The notes under the pieces are model-generated. The model was not told where the DNA came from, made no database searches, and worked only from the letters and a program-made list of their open reading frames with translations. From positions 434,001-498,000 of the forward strand of contig OZ244969.1 of the NCBI GenBank assembly GCA_965222725.1: a stretch of DNA of 64,000 nt. Reading direction: 5' to 3'. A program made the translations under genes and the position numbers. Source of the stretch: GCA-2748575 sp965222725. Lineage in GTDB: Bacteria > Pseudomonadota > Gammaproteobacteria > Pseudomonadales > Ketobacteraceae. Positions 43,382-52,035 of the stretch are shown piece after piece; the first letter of the stretch is position 1, and each line of letters begins with the position of its first letter.

Positions 43382-43981
43382 TCAGTCGTTACTCAAATCC
43401 AAAAACTTCAGAATATCGGGAATTTCGTTTTCAAAGCCATCAAACCCGTGGGAGCCACCCTGTTGTATTTTGTGGCGGCAGCGTTTGTACTTTTCCACGC
43501 CCTGGCGGTAATCCAGGGTTTCGTCACCGGTCTGGGTGAGCAGCAGGTAGCGCTTGGGGTTTGTAATGGGGTTAACGTCCAGTGCTTTTAGCTGGTCGAT
43601 GTGGTCTTCAGTGAATGTGTATTTTTCACCAGTATAGATGTTTTCGTTTTCGCCCAGGTAACCCTTGAGCAGCTCGTAGGGGCGCACGGCCGGATTTACC
43701 AGCACCAGGGGCAAATCATATTTTTCGGCGATCCAGGTGCCGTAAAAGCCGCCCATGGAGGAGCCCACTAACCCGATCTGATCCGGCAGGCAGGCTTGTA
43801 TGGCCTGTTCCAGTATTTCAATGCCTTTTTGCGGGTCGTAAGGCAATGCCGGTACGTGGAACTGGATGTCGGGTTTGGTGTGATCGCGGTGGTCGCGCAG
43901 GTAGTCGGCCAGTAGCCTGGCTTTGGCGGATTTGGGAGAGCTGTTAAAGCCGTGAATATAGAATAGATGCCGTGCCGACAT
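43382..43981 (-). CDS. yqiA: YqiA-type alpha/beta-hydrolase (esterase)
   Basis: 199 residues. It opens LFYIHGFNSSPKSAKARLL, which provides the oxyanion loop. The nucleophile elbow is GLVGSSMGGFYGTW, and the C-terminal QQGGSHGFDGFE carries the likely catalytic histidine. The size and conserved link to parE match E. coli YqiA, a small esterase of unknown natural substrate. It is separated from parE by two bases and from cpdA by 77. Confidence 0.9.
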   Translation of the reverse strand: MSARHLFYIHGFNSSPKSAKARLLADYLRDHRDHTKPDIQFHVPALPYDPQKGIEILEQAIQACLPDQIGLVGSSMGGFYGTWIAEKYDLPLVLVNPAVRPYELLKGYLGENENIYTGEKYTFTEDHIDQLKALDVNPITNPKRYLLLTQTGDETLDYRQGVEKYKRCRHKIQQGGSHGFDGFENEIPDILKFLDLSND

Positions 43982-44058
43982 GAGTCCCCGAACTACAGAT
44001 TAAAAGGAAGCAAAAAGAAGGGCTTAAAATGCCCCAGGATCAGATGCGAACGAGAATC

Positions 44059-44868
44059 TTAGTAGCCTTTGATGCTGTAATCAACTTCAAAGGTCATGCC
44101 GCTTACCCGCGATACGCCGGTTTCGAGGCGGCCGTCGGGATAGATATCCAGCCAGCGGTAGCCGGGATTGGTGTCGTCTACGGCAAAGTCATCGCTCCTG
44201 GGCTTGAACTGCACGCAGGTGGATGGCACCGACATCATTTTTACACCCTTGCGCTCCCCCTGAAAATCCTGATGCACATGGCCCCAGATCACGGCGCGCA
44301 CATTGTCGTAGCGGTCCAGCACGTTAATAAATTCTTCGGAATTTCCTACCAGTTGCTCGTCCAGCCAGGAACTGCCCACGGGCACGGGCTGGTGGTGCAG
44401 GCAGACCATCACGTGTTTGCCTTTGGCGGCGGCCAGGGACTTGTCCAGATAATCCAGCTGTTCCTGTTCCATGTAGCCGGGTACTTCGCCTTCCACCGTG
44501 GAATCCAGCATGATGATATGCCAGCCGTTAATATCGATAACACAAGGGCTCATAAAGCTGGCCGCTTGGTGCTTGTTCATTTTACGCAGAATATCGTGAT
44601 TACCGGGGAGCCAGTAAACCGGCTTGGTGAAGGTGTCGGCCATGTGCTGATGAAAACGACGATAGGATTCTTCGCTGCCATCTTGTGATAAATCACCGGT
44701 GGCAAGCACAAGGTCCAGATCAGGTTGCTCGCTGTTAATCAGCTCGAGCACCTTGGAAAGGCTGAATTCTGTGTTGAGTCCGAGTAATTTGCCTTCTTCA
44801 CTTTCAAACAAATGACAGTCAGAAAGCTGAACCACTCGCACTGGATTGCTGGTGCTGTTATTTGCCAA
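44059..44868 (-). CDS. cpdA: 3',5'-cyclic-AMP phosphodiesterase
   Basis: 269 residues from a TTG at 44868, preferred because GGAA lies six bases upstream; a TTG four codons earlier has no such signal. The calcineurin-type metal motifs are complete: LSDCHLF near residue 14, ATGDLSQDG, LPGNHD, CLHHQPVPVGSSW and IWGHVHQDF. The match to CpdA (Icc), which hydrolyses cAMP, is good in motif order and in genomic setting, next to yqiA-parE. It is transcribed divergently from an aminotransferase, so its ancestral upstream partners yqiB and nudF are now on the other side of that gene. Confidence 0.9.
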   Translation of the reverse strand: MANNSTSNPVRVVQLSDCHLFESEEGKLLGLNTEFSLSKVLELINSEQPDLDLVLATGDLSQDGSEESYRRFHQHMADTFTKPVYWLPGNHDILRKMNKHQAASFMSPCVIDINGWHIIMLDSTVEGEVPGYMEQEQLDYLDKSLAAAKGKHVMVCLHHQPVPVGSSWLDEQLVGNSEEFINVLDRYDNVRAVIWGHVHQDFQGERKGVKMMSVPSTCVQFKPRSDDFAVDDTNPGYRWLDIYPDGRLETGVSRVSGMTFEVDYSIKGY

Positions 44869-44880
44869 TGGGTATTCCAA

Positions 44881-45196
44881 ACGTCGTCGACTTAGTTATT
44901 ACTTATAACTCAGATTCCCTGGTCTCGCCAGTTAACAGGGGCTGCAAGGCAAAAACCTGTGCTTATTTTGCGAAAAATCCCACAACAGGATGATAACAAA
45001 CGGAAAAACACTATGTTTTTTAAGGTAAACATCACACTTTGAAGCGTTGCCGGCGCACACTTAAAACGTGACAGGGTTCACATTTTTGCAGGCTGTTTTT
45101 GGGCTGCTATTGTTACGGGTATAAAGCACCGATTAACTGAAGGGCACTGTCAAACGCAAAGCCCGCACACATTGAGAGTTCGTTAAGGATGGCACC
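44881..45196. promoter_or_regulatory. Divergent promoter region between cpdA and an aminotransferase
   Basis: 316 bases with no gene I would support. It is AT-rich next to cpdA (near 44890-45020). AAGGA lies seven bases before the aminotransferase ATG. It should hold both divergent promoters, but no reliable -35/-10 pair was identified. Confidence 0.45.
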
Positions 45197-46489
45197 ATGA
45201 ATGATCACACGCCTCACACCCCTGATGTGCATTTGAATCTGAATATTCGCGGTATGGGGCTTTCGGCCACGCTCGCCATTAATGAACGATCCAATGCGTT
45301 GGCAGCCGAAGGCAGGCAAGTGCACAAGCTGGGGCTGGGGCAGTCGCCCTTTCCGGTGCCCAGGCATGTGCAAAAGGCATTGTGTGATAACGCCCATCAA
45401 AAAGATTATTTACCGGTAAAAGGGCTACCGGCGTTACGCACGGCAGTGGCGGAATACCTGCAGCGCACCGAAGGCCTGGATATCGACAGCCACGATGTAT
45501 TGATCGGCCCGGGCACCAAGGAGCTGATGTTTCTGGTGCAGCTGACTTATTACGGGGATCTGGTGATTCCCACACCCAGTTGGGTGTCTTACGCGCCCCA
45601 GGCGCAGATTATCGGGCGGCGTATTCAGTGGCTGCCTACCAATATTGATACCGGCCTTGGGGTAACGCCTCAGGCGATCGACCGTTTGTGTTCCGTTGAT
45701 CCCACTCGCCCACGCTTGCTGATTCTGAACAGCCCCAGTAACCCTACGGGATTAAGCTACAGCGACACACAACTGCAGGAAATTGCCGAGGTGGCCCGCA
45801 AGTACAAACTGCTGTTGCTGTCGGATGAGATTTACAGCGGCTGCCATTTTAAGGGCGAGCATATTTCCATTGCCCGCTATTATCCGGAAGGCACCATTAT
45901 CAGTAACGGATTAAGCAAGTGGTGCGGTGCCGGTGGCTGGCGTATTGGTGCCTTTGCGTTTCCCCGCTCGTTGCGCTGGTTGTTGCAGTCGATGGCGGAT
46001 GTGGCCAGCGAAACCTATACCTCGGTGAGTGCACCTACTCAATACGCGGCTATTACCGGTTTTCAGAAACACCCGGAAATGAGCCAGTATCTGGAAGGCT
46101 CCCGCCGTATATTGTGGGGTCTGTCGGAACATATTTACGGCAAGCTGACAGAAGCCGGCGCCAGCCTGAAAGCCCCCAGCGGCGGTTTTTACATGTTCCC
46201 CAGTTTCCCGGATCTGGTGGAGCCCATGAAGCAGCGGGAGATTTATTCCAGCATGGAGCTGTGCACCCGTCTGTTGGATGAAACCGGCGTGGCGGTATTG
46301 CCGGGTTCGGTGTTTGGTCGCCCGGAGAATGAGCTGTCCTTCCGGCTGGCCTTTGTGGATTTTGATGGCGAAGCGGCCCTGAACGGGCTGGACGGGGGCT
46401 CCGGGCCGGTGGATCAGGCGTTTCTGGAGCGCTATTGCCCGTCGGTGGTGGAGGGCATTGATAAGATGTGTGGCTGGTTGAAGGGCTGA
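45197..46489 (+). CDS. PLP-dependent class I/II aminotransferase
   Basis: 430 residues. Fold-type I features are ILNSPSNPTGLSYSD (Asn-Pro-Thr-Gly), LLLSDEIYSGC, and the PLP lysine near residue 241 in IISNGLSKWCGAGGWRIGAF, followed by FRLAFVDFDG with the substrate-carboxylate arginine. The family deaminates aspartate, aromatic or other amino acids with 2-oxoglutarate; the specific donor is not predictable. It has its own divergent promoter and interrupts the conserved nudF-yqiB-cpdA-yqiA-parE order on the opposite strand. Confidence 0.9.
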   Translation: MNDHTPHTPDVHLNLNIRGMGLSATLAINERSNALAAEGRQVHKLGLGQSPFPVPRHVQKALCDNAHQKDYLPVKGLPALRTAVAEYLQRTEGLDIDSHDVLIGPGTKELMFLVQLTYYGDLVIPTPSWVSYAPQAQIIGRRIQWLPTNIDTGLGVTPQAIDRLCSVDPTRPRLLILNSPSNPTGLSYSDTQLQEIAEVARKYKLLLLSDEIYSGCHFKGEHISIARYYPEGTIISNGLSKWCGAGGWRIGAFAFPRSLRWLLQSMADVASETYTSVSAPTQYAAITGFQKHPEMSQYLEGSRRILWGLSEHIYGKLTEAGASLKAPSGGFYMFPSFPDLVEPMKQREIYSSMELCTRLLDETGVAVLPGSVFGRPENELSFRLAFVDFDGEAALNGLDGGSGPVDQAFLERYCPSVVEGIDKMCGWLKG

Positions 46490-46497
46490 TTCAAGCT

Positions 46498-46962
46498 TTA
46501 CCCAAAAGTCGGCAACCCATTGGCACAGCCGGATTTTAGGCAGCTGTCGAGCCATTCCCCCAAAAAGGCATTCAGCTGGGCCTTTTCATTGCGGTGGTAC
46601 ATTTTCGCGTTGGGGTATTCGTAAGACTGCCGGATACGATGGTTTTTCTGATACGACAGCACTTCCGCCAGGCGGGCGTCGTGATACAGGCGCACGGTAA
46701 TGGTGGGCTCTGGCACCCATTCCCCCACGTGGCTGGCCTGGGTGAGGCTGACGGTGGTGGTATAGCGGCTGCGTTCGGTCACGGCGATCACCACTTCGCT
46801 CAGCTGATCGCTGGGCAATTCCACGGCGAATGACCATTCATTGTGTTCATCCATAGTGGGCAACAGGCGCAGAAAGCGCAGGTAGTTTGCCTCGCAATCA
46901 TGGATCAGGCCTTTCAGGTCGGGTACGTATTTGTCATCCCGGTTGGGGTTGGGTTTCGTCAC
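46498..46962 (-). CDS. yqiB: DUF1249 protein (YqiB-like)
   Basis: About 154 residues from a GTG at 46962, which overlaps the nudF stop by one base; AAGAGAA lies some nine bases upstream. A longer frame begins inside nudF. The DUF1249 core is YVPDLKGLIHDCEANYLRFL, then FAVELPSDQL, VRLYHDARLAEVL and PNAKMYHRNEKAQLNAFLGE. The family's function is unknown, but it is conserved next to nudF and cpdA in gammaproteobacteria. It probably is co-expressed with nudF. Confidence 0.85.
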   Translation of the reverse strand: MTKPNPNRDDKYVPDLKGLIHDCEANYLRFLRLLPTMDEHNEWSFAVELPSDQLSEVVIAVTERSRYTTTVSLTQASHVGEWVPEPTITVRLYHDARLAEVLSYQKNHRIRQSYEYPNAKMYHRNEKAQLNAFLGEWLDSCLKSGCANGLPTFG

Positions 46963-47612
46963 TACTGCCACTTCTCTTGTAGACGTTGCCAATGCATTTG
47001 CAGCCACTGCAGCGCAATAATGGTGGCTGCATTGCCGATGTAATTTTCCCGCATGGCGGTCCAGGCTTCTTCCCGGGAGAACACCTGCACCCAGATATCC
47101 TCACCCTCTTCCTCGACACCATGCACACCACCCACGCCGGTAGAATCAACGCCGCCGCAGTACAGGGTCAGCTTTTCGTTGCTGCCCCCGGGGCTGGGGT
47201 AGTATTCGCAGATATATTCCAGGTCCAGCACGTCGGTGCCGGCCTCTTCTTTGGCTTCGCGGTGGGCCACGTCGGTGGGCTTTTCGCCTTTTTCAACGAT
47301 ACCGGCCACCAGTTCCATTTGCCAGGGGCCCGTGTGGGCGTCCAGGCAGCCAATGCGGAACTGTTCCAGCATCACCACATTATCCTTGTAGGGATCATAC
47401 AATAATACCCCCACGGCGGGCGGACGCTCAAAGCATTCCCGGATCAGCTCTTTGGTATAACCACCTTCCACCTTTTTATGCTTCAGGCGGTACCGGCTCA
47501 TTTTAAAAAAGCCGTCGTAAACCTTTAATCTATCAAGGATTTCTACATCAGACCGGTCAAAACAAGGTCCGTCTTCCATGTCCATGAATGCACCTTCTGT
47601 TGAAGTCGACAC
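46962..47612 (-). CDS. nudF: ADP-ribose pyrophosphatase (Nudix)
   Basis: 216 residues. The Nudix box GIVEKGEKPTDVAHREAKEE (then AG) fits Gx5Ex7REUxEExGU at about 103-125. The N-terminal part FKMSRYRLKHKKVEGG and the ligand loop EYYPSPGGSNEKLTLYCG are typical of NudF. It hydrolyses ADP-ribose to AMP and ribose-5-phosphate. It leads the short yqiB unit and is preceded by thiC's terminator, so it must have its own promoter in 47613-47720. Confidence 0.92.
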   Translation of the reverse strand: MSTSTEGAFMDMEDGPCFDRSDVEILDRLKVYDGFFKMSRYRLKHKKVEGGYTKELIRECFERPPAVGVLLYDPYKDNVVMLEQFRIGCLDAHTGPWQMELVAGIVEKGEKPTDVAHREAKEEAGTDVLDLEYICEYYPSPGGSNEKLTLYCGGVDSTGVGGVHGVEEEGEDIWVQVFSREEAWTAMRENYIGNAATIIALQWLQMHWQRLQEKWQ

Positions 47613-47618
47613 AAATAA

Positions 47619-47654
47619 AAAGGGTAGCCCATCCTGATCAATCGGCTACCCTTT
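47619..47654 (-). terminator. thiC terminator
   Basis: An 11-bp stem (AAAGGGTAGCC with GGCTACCCTTT, 47619-47629 and 47644-47654) is followed on the minus strand by a TTTTTATTT tail. It lies 70 bases beyond the thiC stop. Confidence 0.85.
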
Positions 47655-47723
47655 GCAGGCTTAATGCCCGAATCCAACCAAACCGAATTGGCTTAGCTTA
47701 AGGGCACAACAGCAGCTTGTCGA

Positions 47724-49607
47724 TTACAGCTTTTTGTAGATTTCGGCGCCCTTTTCCCGGAACTCGTTTGCCTTCTCTTCCATGCCCTGCTCCATGGCCA
47801 CGGGGATTTTTTCGATGCCCTTGTCGGCAGCGTATTCCCGCACTTCCTGGGTGATTTTCATGGAACAGAACTTGGGGCCACACATGGAGCAGAAGTGGGC
47901 CACTTTGTGGGCTTCCTTCGGCAGGGTGGCGTCGTGATAGGAACGGGCCGTGTCCGGGTCGAGCGACAGATTGAACTGGTCTTCCCAGCGGAACTCGAAG
48001 CGCGCCTTGGACAGGGCGTTATCACGAATCTGGGCACCCGGATGGCCTTTGGCCAGATCCGCCGCATGAGCAGCAATTTTGTACGCCATCAGGCCTTCTT
48101 TCACGTCGGCCTTGTCCGGCAGGCCCAGGTGCTCTTTGGGCGTCACATAGCAAAGCATGGCGCAGCCGTACCAGCCGATCATGGCGGCACCGATACCGGA
48201 GGTGATGTGATCGTAACCCGGGGCGATGTCGGTGGTGAGCGGGCCTAATGTGTAGAAAGGCGCTTCGTCACAGCATTCCAGCTGCTTGTCCATGTTTTCC
48301 TTGATCAGGTGCATGGGCACATGGCCGGGGCCTTCGATCATGCACTGGGCGTCGTGGGCCCAGGCTTTTTTGGTGAGCTCGCCCAAGGCTTCCAGCTCGC
48401 CGAACTGGGCGGCGTCGTTGGCATCCGCCACCGAACCGGGGCGCAGGCCATCCCCCAGGGAGAAAGTTACGTCATAGGCGGTCATGATCTCGCAGATGTC
48501 GTCGAAGTGGGTCCACAGGAAGTTTTCCTTGTGGTGAGCCAGACACCATTTGGCCATGATGGAGCCGCCGCGGGACACGATCCCGGTGACACGATTGGCA
48601 GTGAGCGGCACGTGACGCAGCAATACGCCGGCGTGAATGGTGAAGTAATCCACCCCCTGCTCAGCCTGTTCGATCAGGGTGTCACGGAAGATTTCCCAGG
48701 TCAGGTCTTCCGGCACGCCGTCCACCTTTTCCAGGGCCTGATAGATAGGCACGGTACCGATGGGCACGGGGGAGTTGCGGATGATCCATTCGCGGGTTTC
48801 GTGAATGTTCTTGCCGGTGGAAAGATCCATTACCGTGTCGGCACCCCAGCGGGTGGCCCAGGTCATTTTGGCGACTTCTTCCTCGATGGATGAACCCAGC
48901 GCGGAGTTACCGATATTGGCGTTCACCTTGGTAAGGAAGTTGCGGCCAATGATCATGGGCTCGCATTCCACATGGTTGATATTGGCCGGGATAATGGCGC
49001 GGCCACGGGCTACTTCCGAGCGCACAAATTCCGCGGTGATTTCATCGGGAATGGCAGCACCAAACGATTGCCCCGGGTGCTGCTGGGTGAGCAGGCCCAG
49101 ATCGCGGGCTTCGTGCAGCTTCATGTTTTCGCGGATGGCAATGTATTCCATTTCCTCGGTAATAATACCTTTGCGGGCGTAATGCAGCTGGCTGACATTG
49201 GCGCCGGCTTTGGCCCGGCGCGGCTTGCGCAGGTGATCAAAGCGCATACTGTCCAGGCTGGCATCGTTGTGGCGCTGCTGCCCGTAGCGGGAGGTCACGT
49301 CGCTTAACTGCTCGGTATCGCCACGGTTTTCAATCCACTGGCTGCGGATCTCCGGCAGGCCCTGGCGGATATCAATGGTGACATCAGGATCGGTATAGGG
49401 GCCGGATGTGTCATACACGTACACAGGCGGGTTCTTTTCACCACCAAAATCCGTGGGCGTGTCGGCGAGAGTGATTTCACGCATGGGCACTTTAATGCCG
49501 GGGCGACTGCCTTCCAGATAGATTTTGCGCGAATTGGGAAAGGGCTGAACGGATTGCTCATCGACTTTCGCGTTTTGGCTGAGGAATTCTTCTGAGCTTG
49601 CTGTCAT
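47724..49607 (-). CDS. thiC: Phosphomethylpyrimidine synthase
   Basis: 627 residues, normal length. ThiC is a [4Fe-4S] radical-SAM enzyme that converts aminoimidazole ribotide to the thiamine pyrimidine. The C-terminal cluster motif FCSMCGPKFCSMKI (CxxCxxxxC) is intact, and the catalytic-domain blocks IGNSALGSSIEEEV, WGADTVMDLSTGKNIHETRE and GTVPIYQALEKVDG are present. Only 47 bases separate it from waaA on the same strand. No THI-box or TPP riboswitch can be seen in that gap, unlike most gammaproteobacterial thiC genes. It ends in its own terminator. Confidence 0.97.
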   Translation of the reverse strand: MTASSEEFLSQNAKVDEQSVQPFPNSRKIYLEGSRPGIKVPMREITLADTPTDFGGEKNPPVYVYDTSGPYTDPDVTIDIRQGLPEIRSQWIENRGDTEQLSDVTSRYGQQRHNDASLDSMRFDHLRKPRRAKAGANVSQLHYARKGIITEEMEYIAIRENMKLHEARDLGLLTQQHPGQSFGAAIPDEITAEFVRSEVARGRAIIPANINHVECEPMIIGRNFLTKVNANIGNSALGSSIEEEVAKMTWATRWGADTVMDLSTGKNIHETREWIIRNSPVPIGTVPIYQALEKVDGVPEDLTWEIFRDTLIEQAEQGVDYFTIHAGVLLRHVPLTANRVTGIVSRGGSIMAKWCLAHHKENFLWTHFDDICEIMTAYDVTFSLGDGLRPGSVADANDAAQFGELEALGELTKKAWAHDAQCMIEGPGHVPMHLIKENMDKQLECCDEAPFYTLGPLTTDIAPGYDHITSGIGAAMIGWYGCAMLCYVTPKEHLGLPDKADVKEGLMAYKIAAHAADLAKGHPGAQIRDNALSKARFEFRWEDQFNLSLDPDTARSYHDATLPKEAHKVAHFCSMCGPKFCSMKITQEVREYAADKGIEKIPVAMEQGMEEKANEFREKGAEIYKKL

Positions 49608-49654
49608 AGTCTTGGTCTGTGATGTCGCTTGTGTGTGAATGAGTTTTTTGCGGA

Positions 49655-50926
49655 TTATGCGGGTAAATACTTTTCCAGAATGGCCAGTAATCGATCAATA
49701 GCGCCGCGATTGTCGGCCACTACCTGCAGGCCTTTGTCTGCCAGGGCCTGGCGTTTCTGGTCATCTTTCAGCAGGCGGAGTACCGCTTCCCCCAGGCCCA
49801 CTGGCGTGGTGGCGGTTTCCAGCACCTGCAGTTCCGTGAGCAGCTGGGCCACCACATGAAAGTTGAATACATGGGGCCCGGTAATTGCCGGTGTACCCAC
49901 GGCCAGGGCCTCCAGCATGTTATGACCCCCCACGGGCTCCAGACTACCACCAATAAAGGCCACATCTGAAGCCCCCAGTAATACCAGCAGTTCACCCATG
50001 GTATCACCGATCACCACCTCGGTGCTTTCTGTTACCGGTTCGTTCTGGCTGTGGCGAACAGTTTTCCAGCCCTGTTTGCTCACCAGATCGGCAGCCGGGT
50101 CAAAGCGTTCCGGGTGGCGCGGCACCAGCACCAGCAGGGCGTTTTCCAGTTCGTTATGAATGAGTTTAAAGGCTTCCAGCACCTGTTCGTCTTCGCCTTC
50201 GTGGGTGCTGGCGGCAATAAATACCGGCCGATAATCGCCCCAGCTGTGGCGCAGGGCGCGGGCACGCTCCATCACATTGTCATCCACCGCCAGATCAAAT
50301 TTAACGGTACCGGTCACCTTGAGACAGGCCGGCGGCAAGCCCAGTTCAATAAAGCGTTCGCCATCGGGCTTTGCCTGGGCCGCGATAATACTGATTTCCC
50401 GCAACATGGGGCGCACCAGCATGGAGGCCTTGCGGTAACCGTCAGCGGATTTTTGTGACAGCCGGGCATTAGCCACTATCACCGGCGCACCGCGCTGGCT
50501 GGTGTAATGAATCAGGTTGGGCCAGAGTTCGGTTTCCATAATCACCAGCGCCATAGGGTTAAAGTGGCGCAGGAAACGTTTTACGGCATAGGGAATATCG
50601 TAAGGCAGGTACACGTGGATCACCCGGTCGCCCAGGCAGGCTTTTACCCGGTCTGATCCCGTGGGGGTCATGGTGGTGACCACCACGGGAATTTCCGGGT
50701 GGCGCTTGAGCAGTTGCTCAATCATGGGCTGGGCGGCAATAAATTCACCCACGGATACCGTGTGAATCCACAGGCTTTTATCCAGTGCAGGTAAATTATA
50801 TTTGCCGAAGCGTTCCGGAATGCGTTCTTTGTAGGCAGGATTTTTTTTGGCTCGCTGGTAGAGCCGGTACACCAGCAACGGCTGTACCAGGTAAAAAACA
50901 GCACTGTAGACCCAGCGTAAGAACAT
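49655..50926 (-). CDS. waaA: 3-deoxy-D-manno-octulosonic acid (Kdo) transferase
   Basis: 423 residues. It has an N-terminal membrane-anchoring stretch (VYSAVFYLVQPLLVYRLYQR). The GT30 motifs are SLWIHTVSVGEFIAAQPMIE, VVTTMTPTGSDRV, ALVIMETELWPNLIH and, near the C-terminus, FIGGSLEPVGGHNMLEALA. The enzyme adds Kdo to lipid IVA at the inner face of the inner membrane. GGGGGAAA precedes the ATG. It is divergent from the lipid A acyltransferase gene, 76 bases between starts. thiC follows downstream. Confidence 0.96.
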   Translation of the reverse strand: MFLRWVYSAVFYLVQPLLVYRLYQRAKKNPAYKERIPERFGKYNLPALDKSLWIHTVSVGEFIAAQPMIEQLLKRHPEIPVVVTTMTPTGSDRVKACLGDRVIHVYLPYDIPYAVKRFLRHFNPMALVIMETELWPNLIHYTSQRGAPVIVANARLSQKSADGYRKASMLVRPMLREISIIAAQAKPDGERFIELGLPPACLKVTGTVKFDLAVDDNVMERARALRHSWGDYRPVFIAASTHEGEDEQVLEAFKLIHNELENALLVLVPRHPERFDPAADLVSKQGWKTVRHSQNEPVTESTEVVIGDTMGELLVLLGASDVAFIGGSLEPVGGHNMLEALAVGTPAITGPHVFNFHVVAQLLTELQVLETATTPVGLGEAVLRLLKDDQKRQALADKGLQVVADNRGAIDRLLAILEKYLPA

Positions 50927-51002
50927 CGGTTTCCCCCAAAACGGTGTAACTGGGCATTATAACCTAAAACCGGCATCGCGCCCTGCCCGGTAAGCCGTTA
51001 AA

Positions 51003-52022
51003 ATGGTGCGCTTTTCAGCAAACCCGAAACAAACACCCAACAGCGAACAAGATTCAGCCGTGGCGAAAGTTTTAAAAGTAAAGTACGAACAAATTCCCCT
51101 GTCGGAAACCCCGCCCGATGCCTGGGCTCCGAAGCACTGGCCTACCTGGGCACTGCGGGGCATGATGTATTTACTGTCGCGCCCGAATCTGAAACAACGC
51201 ACCGCCATTGGCCGGGCACTGGGGCAGATTTCCTACCGTGTGGCGAAAAGCCGGCGGCGTATTGCCGAGGCGAATATTCATGCCTGTTTTCCGGAACTCG
51301 GTAAAGAACAGCGGGAAAGACTGATTAAAAAGACCCTGGTGGAAAACACCATCGGCGTGATGGAAACCGCAGCAGCCTGGTTCAGACCCACAGAAGAGTT
51401 TCTGGACTGCACGGAGTTTTACGGTACAGAAAATCTGTTGAATCCCCTGAAGGAAGGCCATGGGGTGCTGCTGATAGGCGGCCACTACACCACTCTGGAT
51501 ATGGGTGGTGCGCTTTTATCACTGGTAACACCCTATGATGTCACCTACCGCGCCAACAACGATGCTGTACTGGACTGGGTGATTCGCAAGGGTCGGGAGC
51601 GTTTTACCGATCACCAGCTGGAGCGCAGCGAAGTACGCCAGGTGCTGAAGGCTTTACGGGGCGGCCGGGTGTTATGGTATGCACCGGATCAGGATTACGG
51701 CTGGCGCCGTTCAGTGTTTGCGCCGTTTTTTGGTGTTGCTACCGCCACCGTAAAAGCCACCTCAAAGTTTGCCGCCCAGCCCAACACCAAAACCCTGTTT
51801 ATCAGCCACTTTCGCAAAAAAGACGACAGCGGCTATGCCGTGTTTTTTTCACCGGTACTGGAAAACTTTCCCACGGGGGATGAAACGGAAGACGCCCGCA
51901 TTGTGAATGAGATGCTGGAAAAAGAAATTCGCCGGGTGCCGGAACAGTATATGTGGGTGCACCGGCGCTTTAAAAGCCGGCCGAAAGGGGAAGCGCCCTT
52001 TTACAGGAAGAAGAAAAAATAG
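51003..52022 (+). CDS. Lipid A biosynthesis acyltransferase (LpxL/LpxM family)
   Basis: 339 residues. The family HX4D catalytic motif is GGHYTTLDMGG (His-Asp), followed by YRANNDAVLDWVIRKGRE and WYAPDQDYGWRRSVFAPFFG, the conserved acceptor segment. C-terminal PEQYMWVHRRFKSRP is typical. The enzyme moves an acyl chain from acyl-ACP to Kdo2-lipid IVA. It is flanked by waaA and waaC, which supports a lipid A role; whether it is LpxL or LpxM is not decided. The first ATG at 51003 has no clear ribosome site; a GTG at 51060 is an alternative. Confidence 0.9.
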   Translation: MVRFSANPKQTPNSEQDSAVAKVLKVKYEQIPLSETPPDAWAPKHWPTWALRGMMYLLSRPNLKQRTAIGRALGQISYRVAKSRRRIAEANIHACFPELGKEQRERLIKKTLVENTIGVMETAAAWFRPTEEFLDCTEFYGTENLLNPLKEGHGVLLIGGHYTTLDMGGALLSLVTPYDVTYRANNDAVLDWVIRKGRERFTDHQLERSEVRQVLKALRGGRVLWYAPDQDYGWRRSVFAPFFGVATATVKATSKFAAQPNTKTLFISHFRKKDDSGYAVFFSPVLENFPTGDETEDARIVNEMLEKEIRRVPEQYMWVHRRFKSRPKGEAPFYRKKKK

Positions 52023-52035
52023 ATCCGACTGCAGA

